DNA of 64,000 nt from Nocardioides sp. CFH 31398 (GTDB taxonomy: Bacteria > Actinomycetota > Actinomycetes > Propionibacteriales > Nocardioidaceae): positions 310,001 through 374,000 of the forward strand of contig NZ_JAKUHT010000003.1 of the NCBI RefSeq assembly GCF_022436705.1, given 5' to 3'. The position numbers and the translations under genes were made by a program. Positions 1 through 6,931 of the stretch are shown here, piece after piece. The notes under the pieces are model-generated. The model saw only the letters and a list, made by a program, of their open reading frames with translations, was not told the origin of the DNA and did no database searches. Every line of letters starts with the position of its first letter. The stretch's first letter is position 1.

Positions 1-322
1 GCTCAACACCGTCGGCTCCGGCATCGACCTCGACGCCTTCATGGGCCTGCTGGGCCGCGGCGGCGTCATGGCGAACCTCGGCGCCCCGAGCGACAACCTG
101 GAGGTCAGCGCCTTCTCGCTGCTCCCGAACCGCCGCTCCATCGCCGGCTCCATGGTCGGCGGCCTGCCCGAGACGCAGGAGATGATGGACTTCTGCGCCG
201 AGCACGGCATCACCGCGACCGTCGAGGTCATCTCCGCCGACCAGGTCGACGAGTACTACGACAAGGTCGTCTCCGGTGACGTGCGCTACCGCGCCGTCAT
301 CGACACCGCGTCCCTGTCCTGA
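1..322 (+). CDS. NAD(P)-dependent zinc alcohol dehydrogenase, C-terminal fragment
   Basis: The reading frame is already open at base 2 and ends with TGA at 320-322, so only the last ~106 residues are visible and the start lies before the window. The visible part has the tail typical of cinnamyl-alcohol/YahK-type medium-chain dehydrogenases: a segment reading like 'NRRSIAGSMVGGLPETQEMM', then 'FCAEHGI', then a 'DVRYRAVID' ending, which matches the family C-terminus. These enzymes reduce aldehydes with NADPH using a catalytic zinc; the zinc ligands would lie in the missing part. A strong hairpin follows the stop. The substrate cannot be inferred from this fragment. Confidence 0.85.
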   Translation, partial: LNTVGSGIDLDAFMGLLGRGGVMANLGAPSDNLEVSAFSLLPNRRSIAGSMVGGLPETQEMMDFCAEHGITATVEVISADQVDEYYDKVVSGDVRYRAVIDTASLS

Positions 323-345
323 TCCAGGGGGCGTCAGCAGACGTC

Positions 346-381
346 CGACGGCCCGGTCCCCGCACGGGGGCCGGGCCGTCG
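346..381. terminator. Hairpin terminator after the alcohol dehydrogenase
   Basis: A near-perfect inverted repeat (left arm 346-361, right arm 366-381, 4-base loop) is built on CGACGGCCCGGTCCCC and its complement. It lies 24 bases past the dehydrogenase stop and before the ArsR promoter. There is no U-tract, as is usual for actinobacterial terminators. Confidence 0.75.
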
Positions 382-424
382 TGCTGCCCGGGCCCGGCCG
401 CGGCCCGATGGCTGCATGGGCCAC

Positions 425-453
425 TTGACATGCAGACATGCGCATATCAGGAT
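425..453 (+). promoter_or_regulatory. Leaderless promoter with internal palindrome (ArsR operator candidate)
   Basis: TTGACA (425-430) is separated by 17 bases from CAGGAT (448-453). The latter matches the actinobacterial -10 pattern of A at position 2 and T at position 6. Transcription would start about 7 bases later, at or next to the ATG at 460, so the mRNA would be leaderless. Between the boxes lies the palindrome ATGCGCAT (438-445) and a repeated ACATGC/GCATAT pattern, which is where an ArsR/SmtB repressor would be expected to bind. The promoter boxes are seen in the sequence; their use as an operator is inference. Confidence 0.55.
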
Positions 454-459
454 TCCCGC

Positions 460-765
460 ATGGAACCGGGCCTCTCGGCGTACGACGGGGTCAGCGAGCT
501 CTTCTCGGCGCTCGCCAACCCCGTGCGCGCGGCGGTGGTGCACCGGCTCTCCGAGCGGCCGCGGACGGTCACCGAGCTCACCGAGGAGCTCGGGGTGTCG
601 CAACCGCTGATGTCGCAGCACCTCCGGGTGCTGCGCACGGCGCACGTCGTGACCCCCACCCGCACCGGCCGGACCACCACCTACGCGCTGTCGGACGACC
701 ACGTGGCCCACGTGTTCCTCGACGCGTTCACCCACACCAAGGAGCACGAGGACCCCGATGAGTGA
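460..765 (+). CDS. ArsR/SmtB-family metal-sensing repressor (zinc-type alpha5 site)
   Basis: A 101-residue winged-helix repressor of the ArsR/SmtB family; such proteins leave DNA when metal binds. The helix-turn-helix lies at about residues 35-60, with 'GVSQPLMSQHLRVLR' as recognition helix. Near the C-terminus D79, H81, H92 and E95 have the spacing of the alpha5 zinc site of SmtB/CzrA (D-x-H, 11 residues, H-x2-E/H), which points to Zn(II) or Co(II) sensing; no Cys-based arsenic site is seen. The ATG at 460 is chosen because a good -10 box ends 6 bases upstream and gives a leaderless start. An ATG at 430 is in frame but lies inside the promoter. The gene overlaps the next one by 8 bases, so the two are probably translationally coupled. 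Confidence 0.85.
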   Translation: MEPGLSAYDGVSELFSALANPVRAAVVHRLSERPRTVTELTEELGVSQPLMSQHLRVLRTAHVVTPTRTGRTTTYALSDDHVAHVFLDAFTHTKEHEDPDE

Positions 766-1084
766 CACCGCCCCCCACACCGAGGCCGAGAAGCACGCCC
801 ACACCCACGGCCCGGGTTGCGGCCACCTGGCCGTCGTCCACGACGACCACGTCGACTACGAGCACGACGGCCACCTGCACCACGAGCACGACGGCCACTA
901 CGACGAGTGCACGAAGTGCCAGTGCGGCGACTGCAACGACTCCTGCGCGACCTGCAGCTGCGCGAGCTGCTCCTGCCCGACCTGCAACCACGCCACCTGC
1001 GAGTGCAGCAACTGCGGCGGCGAGCCCTGCTCGTCCTGCATCTGCGCGGACTGCTCCTGCGGCACCTGCCGCCACGCGGCCTGA
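758..1084 (+). CDS. His/Cys-rich metallothionein-like metal-binding protein
   Basis: A 108-residue protein with 15 His and 20 Cys. Residues 1-50 are His/Asp-rich ('HGPGCGHLAVVHDDHVDY', 'EHDGHLHHEHDGHY'), a pattern found in short actinobacterial proteins associated with zinc genes. Residues 51-104 hold 19 Cys in repeated C-x2-C-x-C-x2-C modules (51-59, 63-71, 71-76, 81-86, 91-99, 99-104) and no aromatic residue, as in metallothioneins. There is no signal peptide or membrane segment, so a cytosolic zinc or soft-metal buffer is likely. The ATG overlaps the ArsR stop (758-765), so sensor and buffer would be made together. I do not recognise this as one named family; the metal-binding role is a strong inference from composition and context. 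Confidence 0.75.
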   Translation: MSDTAPHTEAEKHAHTHGPGCGHLAVVHDDHVDYEHDGHLHHEHDGHYDECTKCQCGDCNDSCATCSCASCSCPTCNHATCECSNCGGEPCSSCICADCSCGTCRHAA

Positions 1085-1088
1085 GCCG

Positions 1089-1556
1089 CTAGACGGGCCT
1101 CGACGGGCCGTCGGCGTCGTCCCCCTCGTCGGGGCCGACGTCGGCGGCCCGTCGCCGTGAGCGCCGGACGGTGACCAGCACCCAGCCGGCGATCAGCACG
1201 TTGCCCAGCGCGGTCATCCACAGCCCGGTCGACGAGCCGACCTCCCCGGGCACCCGGAAGGCGTTGGGCTCCCCCGGCACGGCCGTCACCTCGAGGGTCC
1301 CGTCCCGCTCCGCCGCCTCGTACGTCGCGGCGTCGACCCGGCGCGGCCAGCCCGACTCCGGCTGCTCGACGGCGTACTCGCCGTCGAAGCCGAGGAACAC
1401 GACGTAGGCGTCGCCCTGCGACTGCGCGGAGACGACCTCCGCGACCACGTCACGGCCCTCGCTCGCCACCTGGCGGTCGGCGAGCACCGACGACACGATC
1501 GGCAGGTTGACCAGCGCGAGCAGCGCGACCAGCAGGACGAGCTTCGCCGGGGTCAC
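1089..1556 (-). CDS. Two-TM membrane protein, DUF3592-like
   Basis: A 155-residue protein. TM1 is near residues 5-25 ('KLVLLVALLALVNLPIVSSV'). An extracytoplasmic domain of about 80 residues follows, with 'VVAEVVSAQSQGDAYVVFLGF', which recalls the small beta domain of DUF3592 proteins. TM2 is near 115-133, followed by an Arg-rich, acidic cytosolic tail. The start chosen is GTG at 1556, which overlaps the stop of the nitroreductase gene (GTGA), so the two are probably cotranscribed. Function unknown; the DUF3592 assignment rests on topology and general pattern only. Confidence 0.6.
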   Translation of the reverse strand: MTPAKLVLLVALLALVNLPIVSSVLADRQVASEGRDVVAEVVSAQSQGDAYVVFLGFDGEYAVEQPESGWPRRVDAATYEAAERDGTLEVTAVPGEPNAFRVPGEVGSSTGLWMTALGNVLIAGWVLVTVRRSRRRAADVGPDEGDDADGPSRPV

Positions 1557-2170
1557 GCGCTCGGCCAGGGTCGGTCCCAGGCGCCGTCGCGCAGCGCCTC
1601 GCCGGTGGGACGCCGCTCGCGCGGCCGGTCCTCGCGCTCGACGAGGTCGCCCTCCGTGGGCTCGAGGTGGCGGCCGACGGCGATGCCCGACAGCACGCGG
1701 AAGTGACCGGGGACCCCGAGCACCCCGCCCGCCGCGTCGAGGTCCATCCCGGAGAACTGGTGGGCGTGCAGACCCATCGCGCGGGCCTGCAGCGTGACGT
1801 GGGCGGCGGCCTGGCCGGTGTCGTAGCAGGCGTAGTCGGCAGGCACCTCGCGCGCCGCCTTCGAGCCGGGCTCCGCGTCCGGGTCGGGGCCGGTGCGCAC
1901 GGCGGTCACGAGCACCGCCGACGCCCGGCGGACCCAGGCGTTGCCCCGGCTCAGGGTCTCGCACCAGGCGGCGTGGTTGCCCACCCCGCGGCGCAGCACC
2001 ACGAGGACCCACGGCTGGCTGTTGCCGCGGCTCGGGGCCCACCGGGCCGCCTGCACGAGGACGTCGAGGTCGCCGTCCGCGACCTCGTGGGCGGGGTCGA
2101 AGCTGCTCGGGCTCCACCGGGAGCGCAGCGGTTCGGACAGGACCTCGGCGTCGGGTGTGGGCGCGTGCAC
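1553..2170 (-). CDS. Nitroreductase family protein
   Basis: About 205 residues of an FMN-dependent nitroreductase-like fold. Support comes from 'SRWSPSSFD' and 'AARWAPSRGNSQPW', the N-terminal FMN-contacting segments of the family, and from a C-terminal 'GVPGHFRVLSGIAVGR', equivalent to the family's 'P..G.....v.iG'. Members reduce nitro compounds, quinones or flavins with NAD(P)H. The start is uncertain. GTG at 2170 has a GATACT-like -10 box (2177-2182) 6 bases upstream, giving a leaderless start. ATG at 2233 would add 21 low-complexity residues that overlap the TetR operator. The gene is divergent from the TetR regulator and shares its control region, so it is probably in the same regulon as the MMPL exporter. 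Confidence 0.8.
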   Translation of the reverse strand: MHAPTPDAEVLSEPLRSRWSPSSFDPAHEVADGDLDVLVQAARWAPSRGNSQPWVLVVLRRGVGNHAAWCETLSRGNAWVRRASAVLVTAVRTGPDPDAEPGSKAAREVPADYACYDTGQAAAHVTLQARAMGLHAHQFSGMDLDAAGGVLGVPGHFRVLSGIAVGRHLEPTEGDLVEREDRPRERRPTGEALRDGAWDRPWPSA

Positions 2171-2208
2171 CGCTCCAGTATCCGGGGCCGCGGATGCGGT
2201 CGAGGATG

Positions 2209-2259
2209 TGCACTCGTTTGTGCGGGAGTGCAAGAATGCACTCCGTGGTCAAGAGTGCA
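2209..2259. promoter_or_regulatory. Four-half-site operator between nitroreductase and tetR
   Basis: TGCACTC occurs at 2209-2215 and 2237-2243, and its complement GAGTGCA at 2226-2232 and 2253-2259. The central pair forms an 18-bp palindrome, GAGTGCA-AGAA-TGCACTC (2226-2243); the outer pairs are 9-10 bases apart. The block ends one base before the tetR ATG at 2260. Perfect conservation of all four half-sites and the position in a divergent promoter region mark it as the likely TetR binding site. Confidence 0.75.
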
Positions 2260-2850
2260 ATGTGCGTCACCGACCGTCGTGAGGCCCGCCGCCTCGCGAC
2301 GAACCGGCGCATCACCGTCGAGGCCCAGCGTCTCGTCGAGGAGCACGGGTTCGACGGCTTCACCATGGACGACCTCGCCGCCGCCGCCGACGTCTCGCGC
2401 CGCACCCTGTTCAACCACGTCGGCTCCAAGCTCGACGCCGTGCTCGGCGAGTTCCCGGTCGTCCCCGAGGCCCTCGTCGAGCAGTTCCGCGCCGGCGGCC
2501 CCCACGGCGACCTGTTCAGCGACCTGGGCGCCCTCGCGGAGGAGGTCGTCGCCGACCACGACGCCACCCGCGAGGAGATCGCGCTGGGCCGCCGGATGCT
2601 CGCCGACCCCCGGCTGCTCGCCGCCAGCAACGAGCGGTTCGCGGCGTACGCCGAGCCGTTCCTCGACCACATCGCCGCCCGCGAGGGTGCCGCATACGAC
2701 GAGACCCGGGCCCGCGTCGCGGTGAGCGTCCTGGTCTCGCTCGCCGAGATGGCGCTCGACGACTACGTCGCCGACACCGAGGGCCGACCCCTCGTCGACC
2801 ACCTCACCCGCCTGCTGACGGCCGCCCGGTCGTTGGTGTCCCGCACCTGA
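2260..2850 (+). CDS. TetR/AcrR-family transcriptional regulator
   Basis: A 196-residue repressor. The N-terminal helix-turn-helix spans about residues 15-60, with 'DDLAAAADVSRRTLFNHVGS' typical of TetR proteins that control efflux genes. The helical C-terminal domain (about 65-196) would bind a ligand, unidentified here. ATG 2260 directly follows the last operator half-site; an in-frame ATG at 2236 would place the start inside the operator. The MMPL transporter follows 47 bases downstream on the same strand, so the pair is probably an autoregulated operon. The divergent nitroreductase shares the operator. Confidence 0.9.
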   Translation: MCVTDRREARRLATNRRITVEAQRLVEEHGFDGFTMDDLAAAADVSRRTLFNHVGSKLDAVLGEFPVVPEALVEQFRAGGPHGDLFSDLGALAEEVVADHDATREEIALGRRMLADPRLLAASNERFAAYAEPFLDHIAAREGAAYDETRARVAVSVLVSLAEMALDDYVADTEGRPLVDHLTRLLTAARSLVSRT

Positions 2851-2897
2851 CCCCTCACCCGCACCCCCGCGTCCGCCTCCCCGAGACAAGGACCCCC

Positions 2898-5285
2898 ATG
2901 GCCTCCCTGCTCCAGCGCCTCGGCGCGACCGCCCACCGCCGCTGGCCCGCGTTCATCGCGCTCTGGCTCGTCGCCCTGATCGGCGTCGGCGCGTTCGCCG
3001 GCTTCCTGTCCAAGCCGCTGGTCGACTCCTTCACCATCCCGGGCATCGAGTCCGAGGAGGCCGCCGACCTCCAGTCCGAGCTGTTCGGCGGCGGCGCGGA
3101 CGCCATCGACCAGGCGACCGTCAACGTCGTCGTCCAGGCACCCGAGGGCTCCACGCTCGCCGACCGTGACGTCAACGACGACGTCACCGCCCTGGTCGCC
3201 GACCTCCAGGGCATCCCCCAGCTGTCGGACGCCGACCGCGACCCGCAGACCTCCGCCATCGTCGACCCGGTGCTCGCCGCCCAGGGCGTCGAGCAGCAGC
3301 TGCGCGAGGGCTACGAGCAGAACCCGGCCACCGCGCAGCTGCCCGCGGAGCAGCTCGACGCACTGGTCGAGAAGGACGTCGCCTCCGTCTCGCCGCTGTC
3401 CACCGACGGTCGCACCGGCATCATCAGCTTCGTCCTCGACGTCCCCACCGTGACCGAGGTCGACCCCGCCACCCGCGACGCGATCACCGACGTCATGGAC
3501 GACGCCCGCGACGCGGGCCTGGTCGTCGAGGCCAACGGCCAGGGCATGCAGGCCCTGACGGACTTCGGCGTCACCTCCGAGGTCGTCGGCATCGGCGTCG
3601 CCCTGCTCGTCCTCGTCCTGACCTTCGGCTCGCTCGTCGCCGCGGGCCTGCCGATCCTCACCGCGCTCGTCGGGGTCGGGCTCGGGCTGCTCGGCGTCCT
3701 CGGCGCGACGTACTTCACCGAGCTCGGCACGGTGACGCCGATCCTGGCCTCGATGATCGGCCTGGCGGTCGGCATCGACTACGCGCTGTTCATCCTCGCC
3801 CGCTACCGCACCGAGCTCGAGGCCAACGGCGGTGACGCGAGCCGCGCCATCGGCCGGGCGGTCGGGACGGCGGGCTCCGCGGTGGTCTTCGCCGGCCTCA
3901 CCGTCGTCATCGCCCTCGCGGCGCTGACGGTCGTCGGCATCCCGTTCCTGTCCGCGATGGGCCTCGCCGCCGCCGCGACGGTGACGATCGCCGTCCTCGT
4001 GGCGCTGACCCTGCTCCCCGCCATCGTCGGGATGTTCGGCTCGAAGGCCTTCGGCGGCCGGGTCCGGACCTACACCCCGAAGCGCGACGCCGACGGGGCG
4101 GTCGTCAACAACGGCGTCCGCTGGGCGCGGCTGGTCGGCAAGGCGCCCCTGGTGGCGATCGTGCTCGTGGTCGTCGGCCTCGGCGCCCTGGCCCTGCCGG
4201 GCCGTGACCTGCAGCTCGCGTTCCCGTCCGACTCGACCGCCGCCACCGACACCACCCAGCGCAAGGCCTCCGACCTGATCGAGGAGGCCTTCGGCCCCGG
4301 CCGCGAGTCGCCGCTGCTCGTCGTCGTCGACGCCCGCGAGGTCGGCGACCCCCAGGCGGCGCAGGCGGCGTACGGCACCGTCGTCGAGTGGGCCGGCGGT
4401 CAGGAGGACGTCGCCAACGCCCAGGTCGCCCAGGTCAACGACGACGGCACCGGCGCGCTGGTGCTCCTGACGCCGCAGTCCGGCCCCACGGCGCTGAGCA
4501 CCGTCGACCTGCTCGCCGACCTCCGCGCGGAGCAGGGCGACGTCGAGTCCGAGACCGGGACCACGCTCGGCGTCACCGGCCTGACCGCCATCCAGGTGGA
4601 CACCTCCGAGCAGCTCGACGAGGCGCTGCCCGTCTACCTCGCGATCGTCGTCGGGCTCGCGTTCCTGCTGCTCATGGTCGTCTTCCGGTCGATCCTGGTG
4701 CCGCTCACCGCGACGCTCGGGTTCCTGCTGTCGGTGCTCGCCACGCTGGGCGCCACGGTCGCCGTGTTCTCCGACGGCGTCGGCGGGCTCGTCGACGGCG
4801 CCCCGATCATCAGCTTCCTGCCGGTGCTCGTGATCGGCATCGTGTTCGGCCTCGCGATGGACTACCAGGTGTTCCTGGTGACCCGCATCCGCGAGGCCCA
4901 CGTGCACGGCGCCGACGCGCGGGAGGCGATCCTCGACGGCTTCCGGAACTCGGCGCGGGTCGTGGCCGCCGCCGCGGTCATCATGATCTCGGTCTTCGCG
5001 GCGTTCATCCTGCAGGAGGACCCGATCATCAAGTCGATGGGCTTCGCGCTCGCCGCCGCGGTCGCGTTCGACGCGTTCGTGGTCCGGATGACGCTCATCC
5101 CCGCGCTGATGTTCCTCATGAAGGAGAAGGCGTGGTGGCTGCCGCGCTGGCTCGACCGCGTCCTGCCGAACGTGGACGTCGAGGGCGACAGCCTGGCGGA
5201 CGGCCCGGGCGCCGTCACCGACGCGGGCCACAAGCACCGCGCCGGCCACGCCGACCGCCACCCGGAGCCGGCCCACCGCGCCTGA
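2898..5285 (+). CDS. MMPL-family transporter
   Basis: A 795-residue RND-superfamily transporter of the MMPL type, about the usual length for the group. TM1 (about residues 20-42) is followed by a large extracytoplasmic loop with 'SFTIPGIESEEAADLQ', the typical opening of MMPL porter domains. Then comes a TM bundle from about 228, including 'LGTVTPILASMIGLAVGIDY', a second loop (about 435-580), and a second bundle with 'VLVIGIVFGLAMDYQVFLVT'. The paired G-x3-D-Y motifs in TM4/TM10 are the proton-relay positions. MMPL proteins export lipids, siderophores or drugs across the membrane. The TetR gene 47 bases upstream suggests substrate-induced efflux. The C-terminus is His-rich (GHKHRAGHADRH). 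Confidence 0.93.
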   Translation: MASLLQRLGATAHRRWPAFIALWLVALIGVGAFAGFLSKPLVDSFTIPGIESEEAADLQSELFGGGADAIDQATVNVVVQAPEGSTLADRDVNDDVTALVADLQGIPQLSDADRDPQTSAIVDPVLAAQGVEQQLREGYEQNPATAQLPAEQLDALVEKDVASVSPLSTDGRTGIISFVLDVPTVTEVDPATRDAITDVMDDARDAGLVVEANGQGMQALTDFGVTSEVVGIGVALLVLVLTFGSLVAAGLPILTALVGVGLGLLGVLGATYFTELGTVTPILASMIGLAVGIDYALFILARYRTELEANGGDASRAIGRAVGTAGSAVVFAGLTVVIALAALTVVGIPFLSAMGLAAAATVTIAVLVALTLLPAIVGMFGSKAFGGRVRTYTPKRDADGAVVNNGVRWARLVGKAPLVAIVLVVVGLGALALPGRDLQLAFPSDSTAATDTTQRKASDLIEEAFGPGRESPLLVVVDAREVGDPQAAQAAYGTVVEWAGGQEDVANAQVAQVNDDGTGALVLLTPQSGPTALSTVDLLADLRAEQGDVESETGTTLGVTGLTAIQVDTSEQLDEALPVYLAIVVGLAFLLLMVVFRSILVPLTATLGFLLSVLATLGATVAVFSDGVGGLVDGAPIISFLPVLVIGIVFGLAMDYQVFLVTRIREAHVHGADAREAILDGFRNSARVVAAAAVIMISVFAAFILQEDPIIKSMGFALAAAVAFDAFVVRMTLIPALMFLMKEKAWWLPRWLDRVLPNVDVEGDSLADGPGAVTDAGHKHRAGHADRHPEPAHRA

Positions 5286-5294
5286 GCCTCACGC

Positions 5295-5399
5295 TGGTCG
5301 AGGTGTGAGGAGCGCCAGCGACGAGCCTCGAGACCCGGTGAGACGAGCGTCGGGCTGTCACCGGGTTTCGAGGCTCACTCCGTTCGCACCTCAACCACC
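5295..5399. repeat. Long imperfect palindrome (REP-like intergenic element)
   Basis: The left arm 5295-5341 begins TGGTCGAGGTG and ends GACCCGGTGA; the right arm 5358-5399 begins TCACCGGGTTTCGAGGCTC and ends CACCTCAACCACC. The arms pair over most of their length around a 16-base centre. Both contain the pattern CGAG-gtg...GCCTCGA-acccggtga. The element lies between the convergent MMPL and oxidoreductase genes and may end both transcripts. Dispersed palindromes with this kind of arm are familiar from Nocardioides-type genomes; only one copy is in this window. Confidence 0.65.
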
Positions 5400-5410
5400 G
5401 AGGGTCGGAG

Positions 5411-6340
5411 CTACGGGACGATGACCAGCTTCCCGCGCACGTGGCCCTCGCGGCTCGCGGCGAAGGCCTCGGAGACCTGGTCGAGCCCGAAGGTGCCGGC
5501 GACCTCGACGGTCAGCCTCCCGGCGGCGGCGAGCTCGCCCAGGCGGGCGGTCTCGCGGCCGTCGGGGCGGACCCAGACCCGCGAGCCGCCGTGCGCGGGG
5601 GCGTCGGGGTCGACGATGGACGCGTGGCGCCCGCCGCGCCGCAGGACGGCGAGCGTGGTCTCCAGCTGGCCGCCCACGAAGTCGGCGACGGCGTCCACCC
5701 CGTCGGGCGCGAGCGCGCGGACGGCGTCCACCAGGCCGTCGCCGTACGCGACCGGCTCGGCGCCCAGACCGCGCAGGTGGTCGTGGTTGCGCTCGGAGGC
5801 GGAGCCGATCACGCGGGCCCCGCGGGCGGTGGCGATCTGCACGGCCATGAGCCCGACACCGCCCGCCGCGGCGTGGACGAGGACGGTGTCGCCGGCGGCG
5901 ACGGCCAGCCGGTCGAGCGTGCGGAGCGCGGTGCCGCCCGCGAGCGGCAGCCCCCCGGCCTGCTCCCACGAGAGCGCCGCGGGCTTGCGGGCCACGGCCG
6001 ACACCGGCACGGCGACCCGCTCGGCGAACGTGCCGTGCTGGATGACGTCCTTGCGCGCGTAGGCCATGACCTCGTCACCCATCGCGAAGTCGGGGGTGTC
6101 GAGGCCGACGGCGACGACCACCCCGGCGACGTCCCACCCGGGGATGACCGGGAAGGCCGCCGGGATCATGCCGTCGAGGCCCCCCGTGGCGACCTTCCAG
6201 TCCACGGGGTTCACGCCGGCGGCCCGCACCTCGACCAGCACGGACGCCGGTGCCAGGCGGGGCTCGTCGACCTCGCGGACCTCGATCGCGCCGGGCTGCT
6301 CGGGGGTGTCGGTGAAGGCGTCGTACACGGCTGCGCGCAT
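5411..6340 (-). CDS. NADP-dependent zinc-free quinone oxidoreductase (MDR superfamily)
   Basis: A 309-residue medium-chain reductase of the zeta-crystallin/quinone oxidoreductase type. The N-terminal GroES-like domain (1-115) carries 'AAGVNPVDWKV' and 'PVIPGWDVAGVV'. The Rossmann domain has 'VHAAAGGVGLMAVQ' (about 155-168) for NADP binding. The zinc ligands of alcohol dehydrogenases are absent. Such enzymes reduce quinones or alkenals in the cytosol. The start is ATG 6340; the next gene upstream on the same strand is 58 bases away, so cotranscription with the SRPBCC gene is possible. Confidence 0.9.
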   Translation of the reverse strand: MRAAVYDAFTDTPEQPGAIEVREVDEPRLAPASVLVEVRAAGVNPVDWKVATGGLDGMIPAAFPVIPGWDVAGVVVAVGLDTPDFAMGDEVMAYARKDVIQHGTFAERVAVPVSAVARKPAALSWEQAGGLPLAGGTALRTLDRLAVAAGDTVLVHAAAGGVGLMAVQIATARGARVIGSASERNHDHLRGLGAEPVAYGDGLVDAVRALAPDGVDAVADFVGGQLETTLAVLRRGGRHASIVDPDAPAHGGSRVWVRPDGRETARLGELAAAGRLTVEVAGTFGLDQVSEAFAASREGHVRGKLVIVP

Positions 6341-6398
6341 GCGTGGTCCTCTCGTCGGGGTGCGTCGGGAGTGTGTCGGGGGTGCGTCTGAGGCTGCG

Positions 6399-6869
6399 TC
6401 AGGGCTTGGGGAGCCCGAGGTGGTCGTACAGGTTGTCGGCGAACCGGTCCCCCATGCGGACGACGACCTGCGTCATCACCGCGGTCACGGCGGGCGCGGA
6501 GATCCGCGGGAGCGGCAGGTCGACGCACAGCTGGAGGTCGATGACGAGGTGGGTGCCGCCCTCGACCTCCGCCAGGTCGTAGCGACCCTCGGCGCCGGCC
6601 TTCTCGGTGTCGTCCGGCGGCTCGTGGGTGAAGGTGATGCTCTCCATCTCGGTGAAGTGCATCCGCTCGGTGAACTTCGGTGCGATCGACGTCGACAGGA
6701 CCGGGATCTTCACCAGCCGCCAGGTCCACAGGTCGCCGTCCGGCGTGACCGACTTCAGCAGCGGGGTCAGCCTGGCCAGCAGGTCGGGGTCGGTGAGGAC
6801 CTTCCAGATCTCCTCGCGCCCGGTCGGGACGACGGCCTCGGAGCGGTTGTGTGCCGTGAAGGTGGCCAT
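6399..6869 (-). CDS. SRPBCC (START-like) family protein
   Basis: 156 residues with the signature layout of the SRPBCC/polyketide-cyclase fold. It has an N-terminal strand followed by 'VPTGREEIWKVLTDPDLLAR', a central beta region ('ITFTHEPPDD', 'GRYDLAEVEGGTHLVIDLQL'), and a long C-terminal helix ('VMTQVVVRMGDRFADNLYDH') that closes a hydrophobic pocket. No catalytic residues can be assigned. Cytosolic; the ligand is unknown. It is divergent from the AI-2E family permease, with a 62-base spacer. Confidence 0.8.
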   Translation of the reverse strand: MATFTAHNRSEAVVPTGREEIWKVLTDPDLLARLTPLLKSVTPDGDLWTWRLVKIPVLSTSIAPKFTERMHFTEMESITFTHEPPDDTEKAGAEGRYDLAEVEGGTHLVIDLQLCVDLPLPRISAPAVTAVMTQVVVRMGDRFADNLYDHLGLPKP

Positions 6870-6931
6870 CCGTCCATGGTGCCAGCGCCGCCACGGCCGC
6901 TCGCAGCCCGTGCAGGCCCTAGTGTCGAGAC

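Noticed and set aside
2763..5276. 837-codon open frame on the minus strand opposite the MMPL gene
   Set aside because: Rich in Arg, Gly, Asp and His with no domain or motif; it mirrors the GC-rich third positions of the real transporter gene, which has clear TM segments and motifs.
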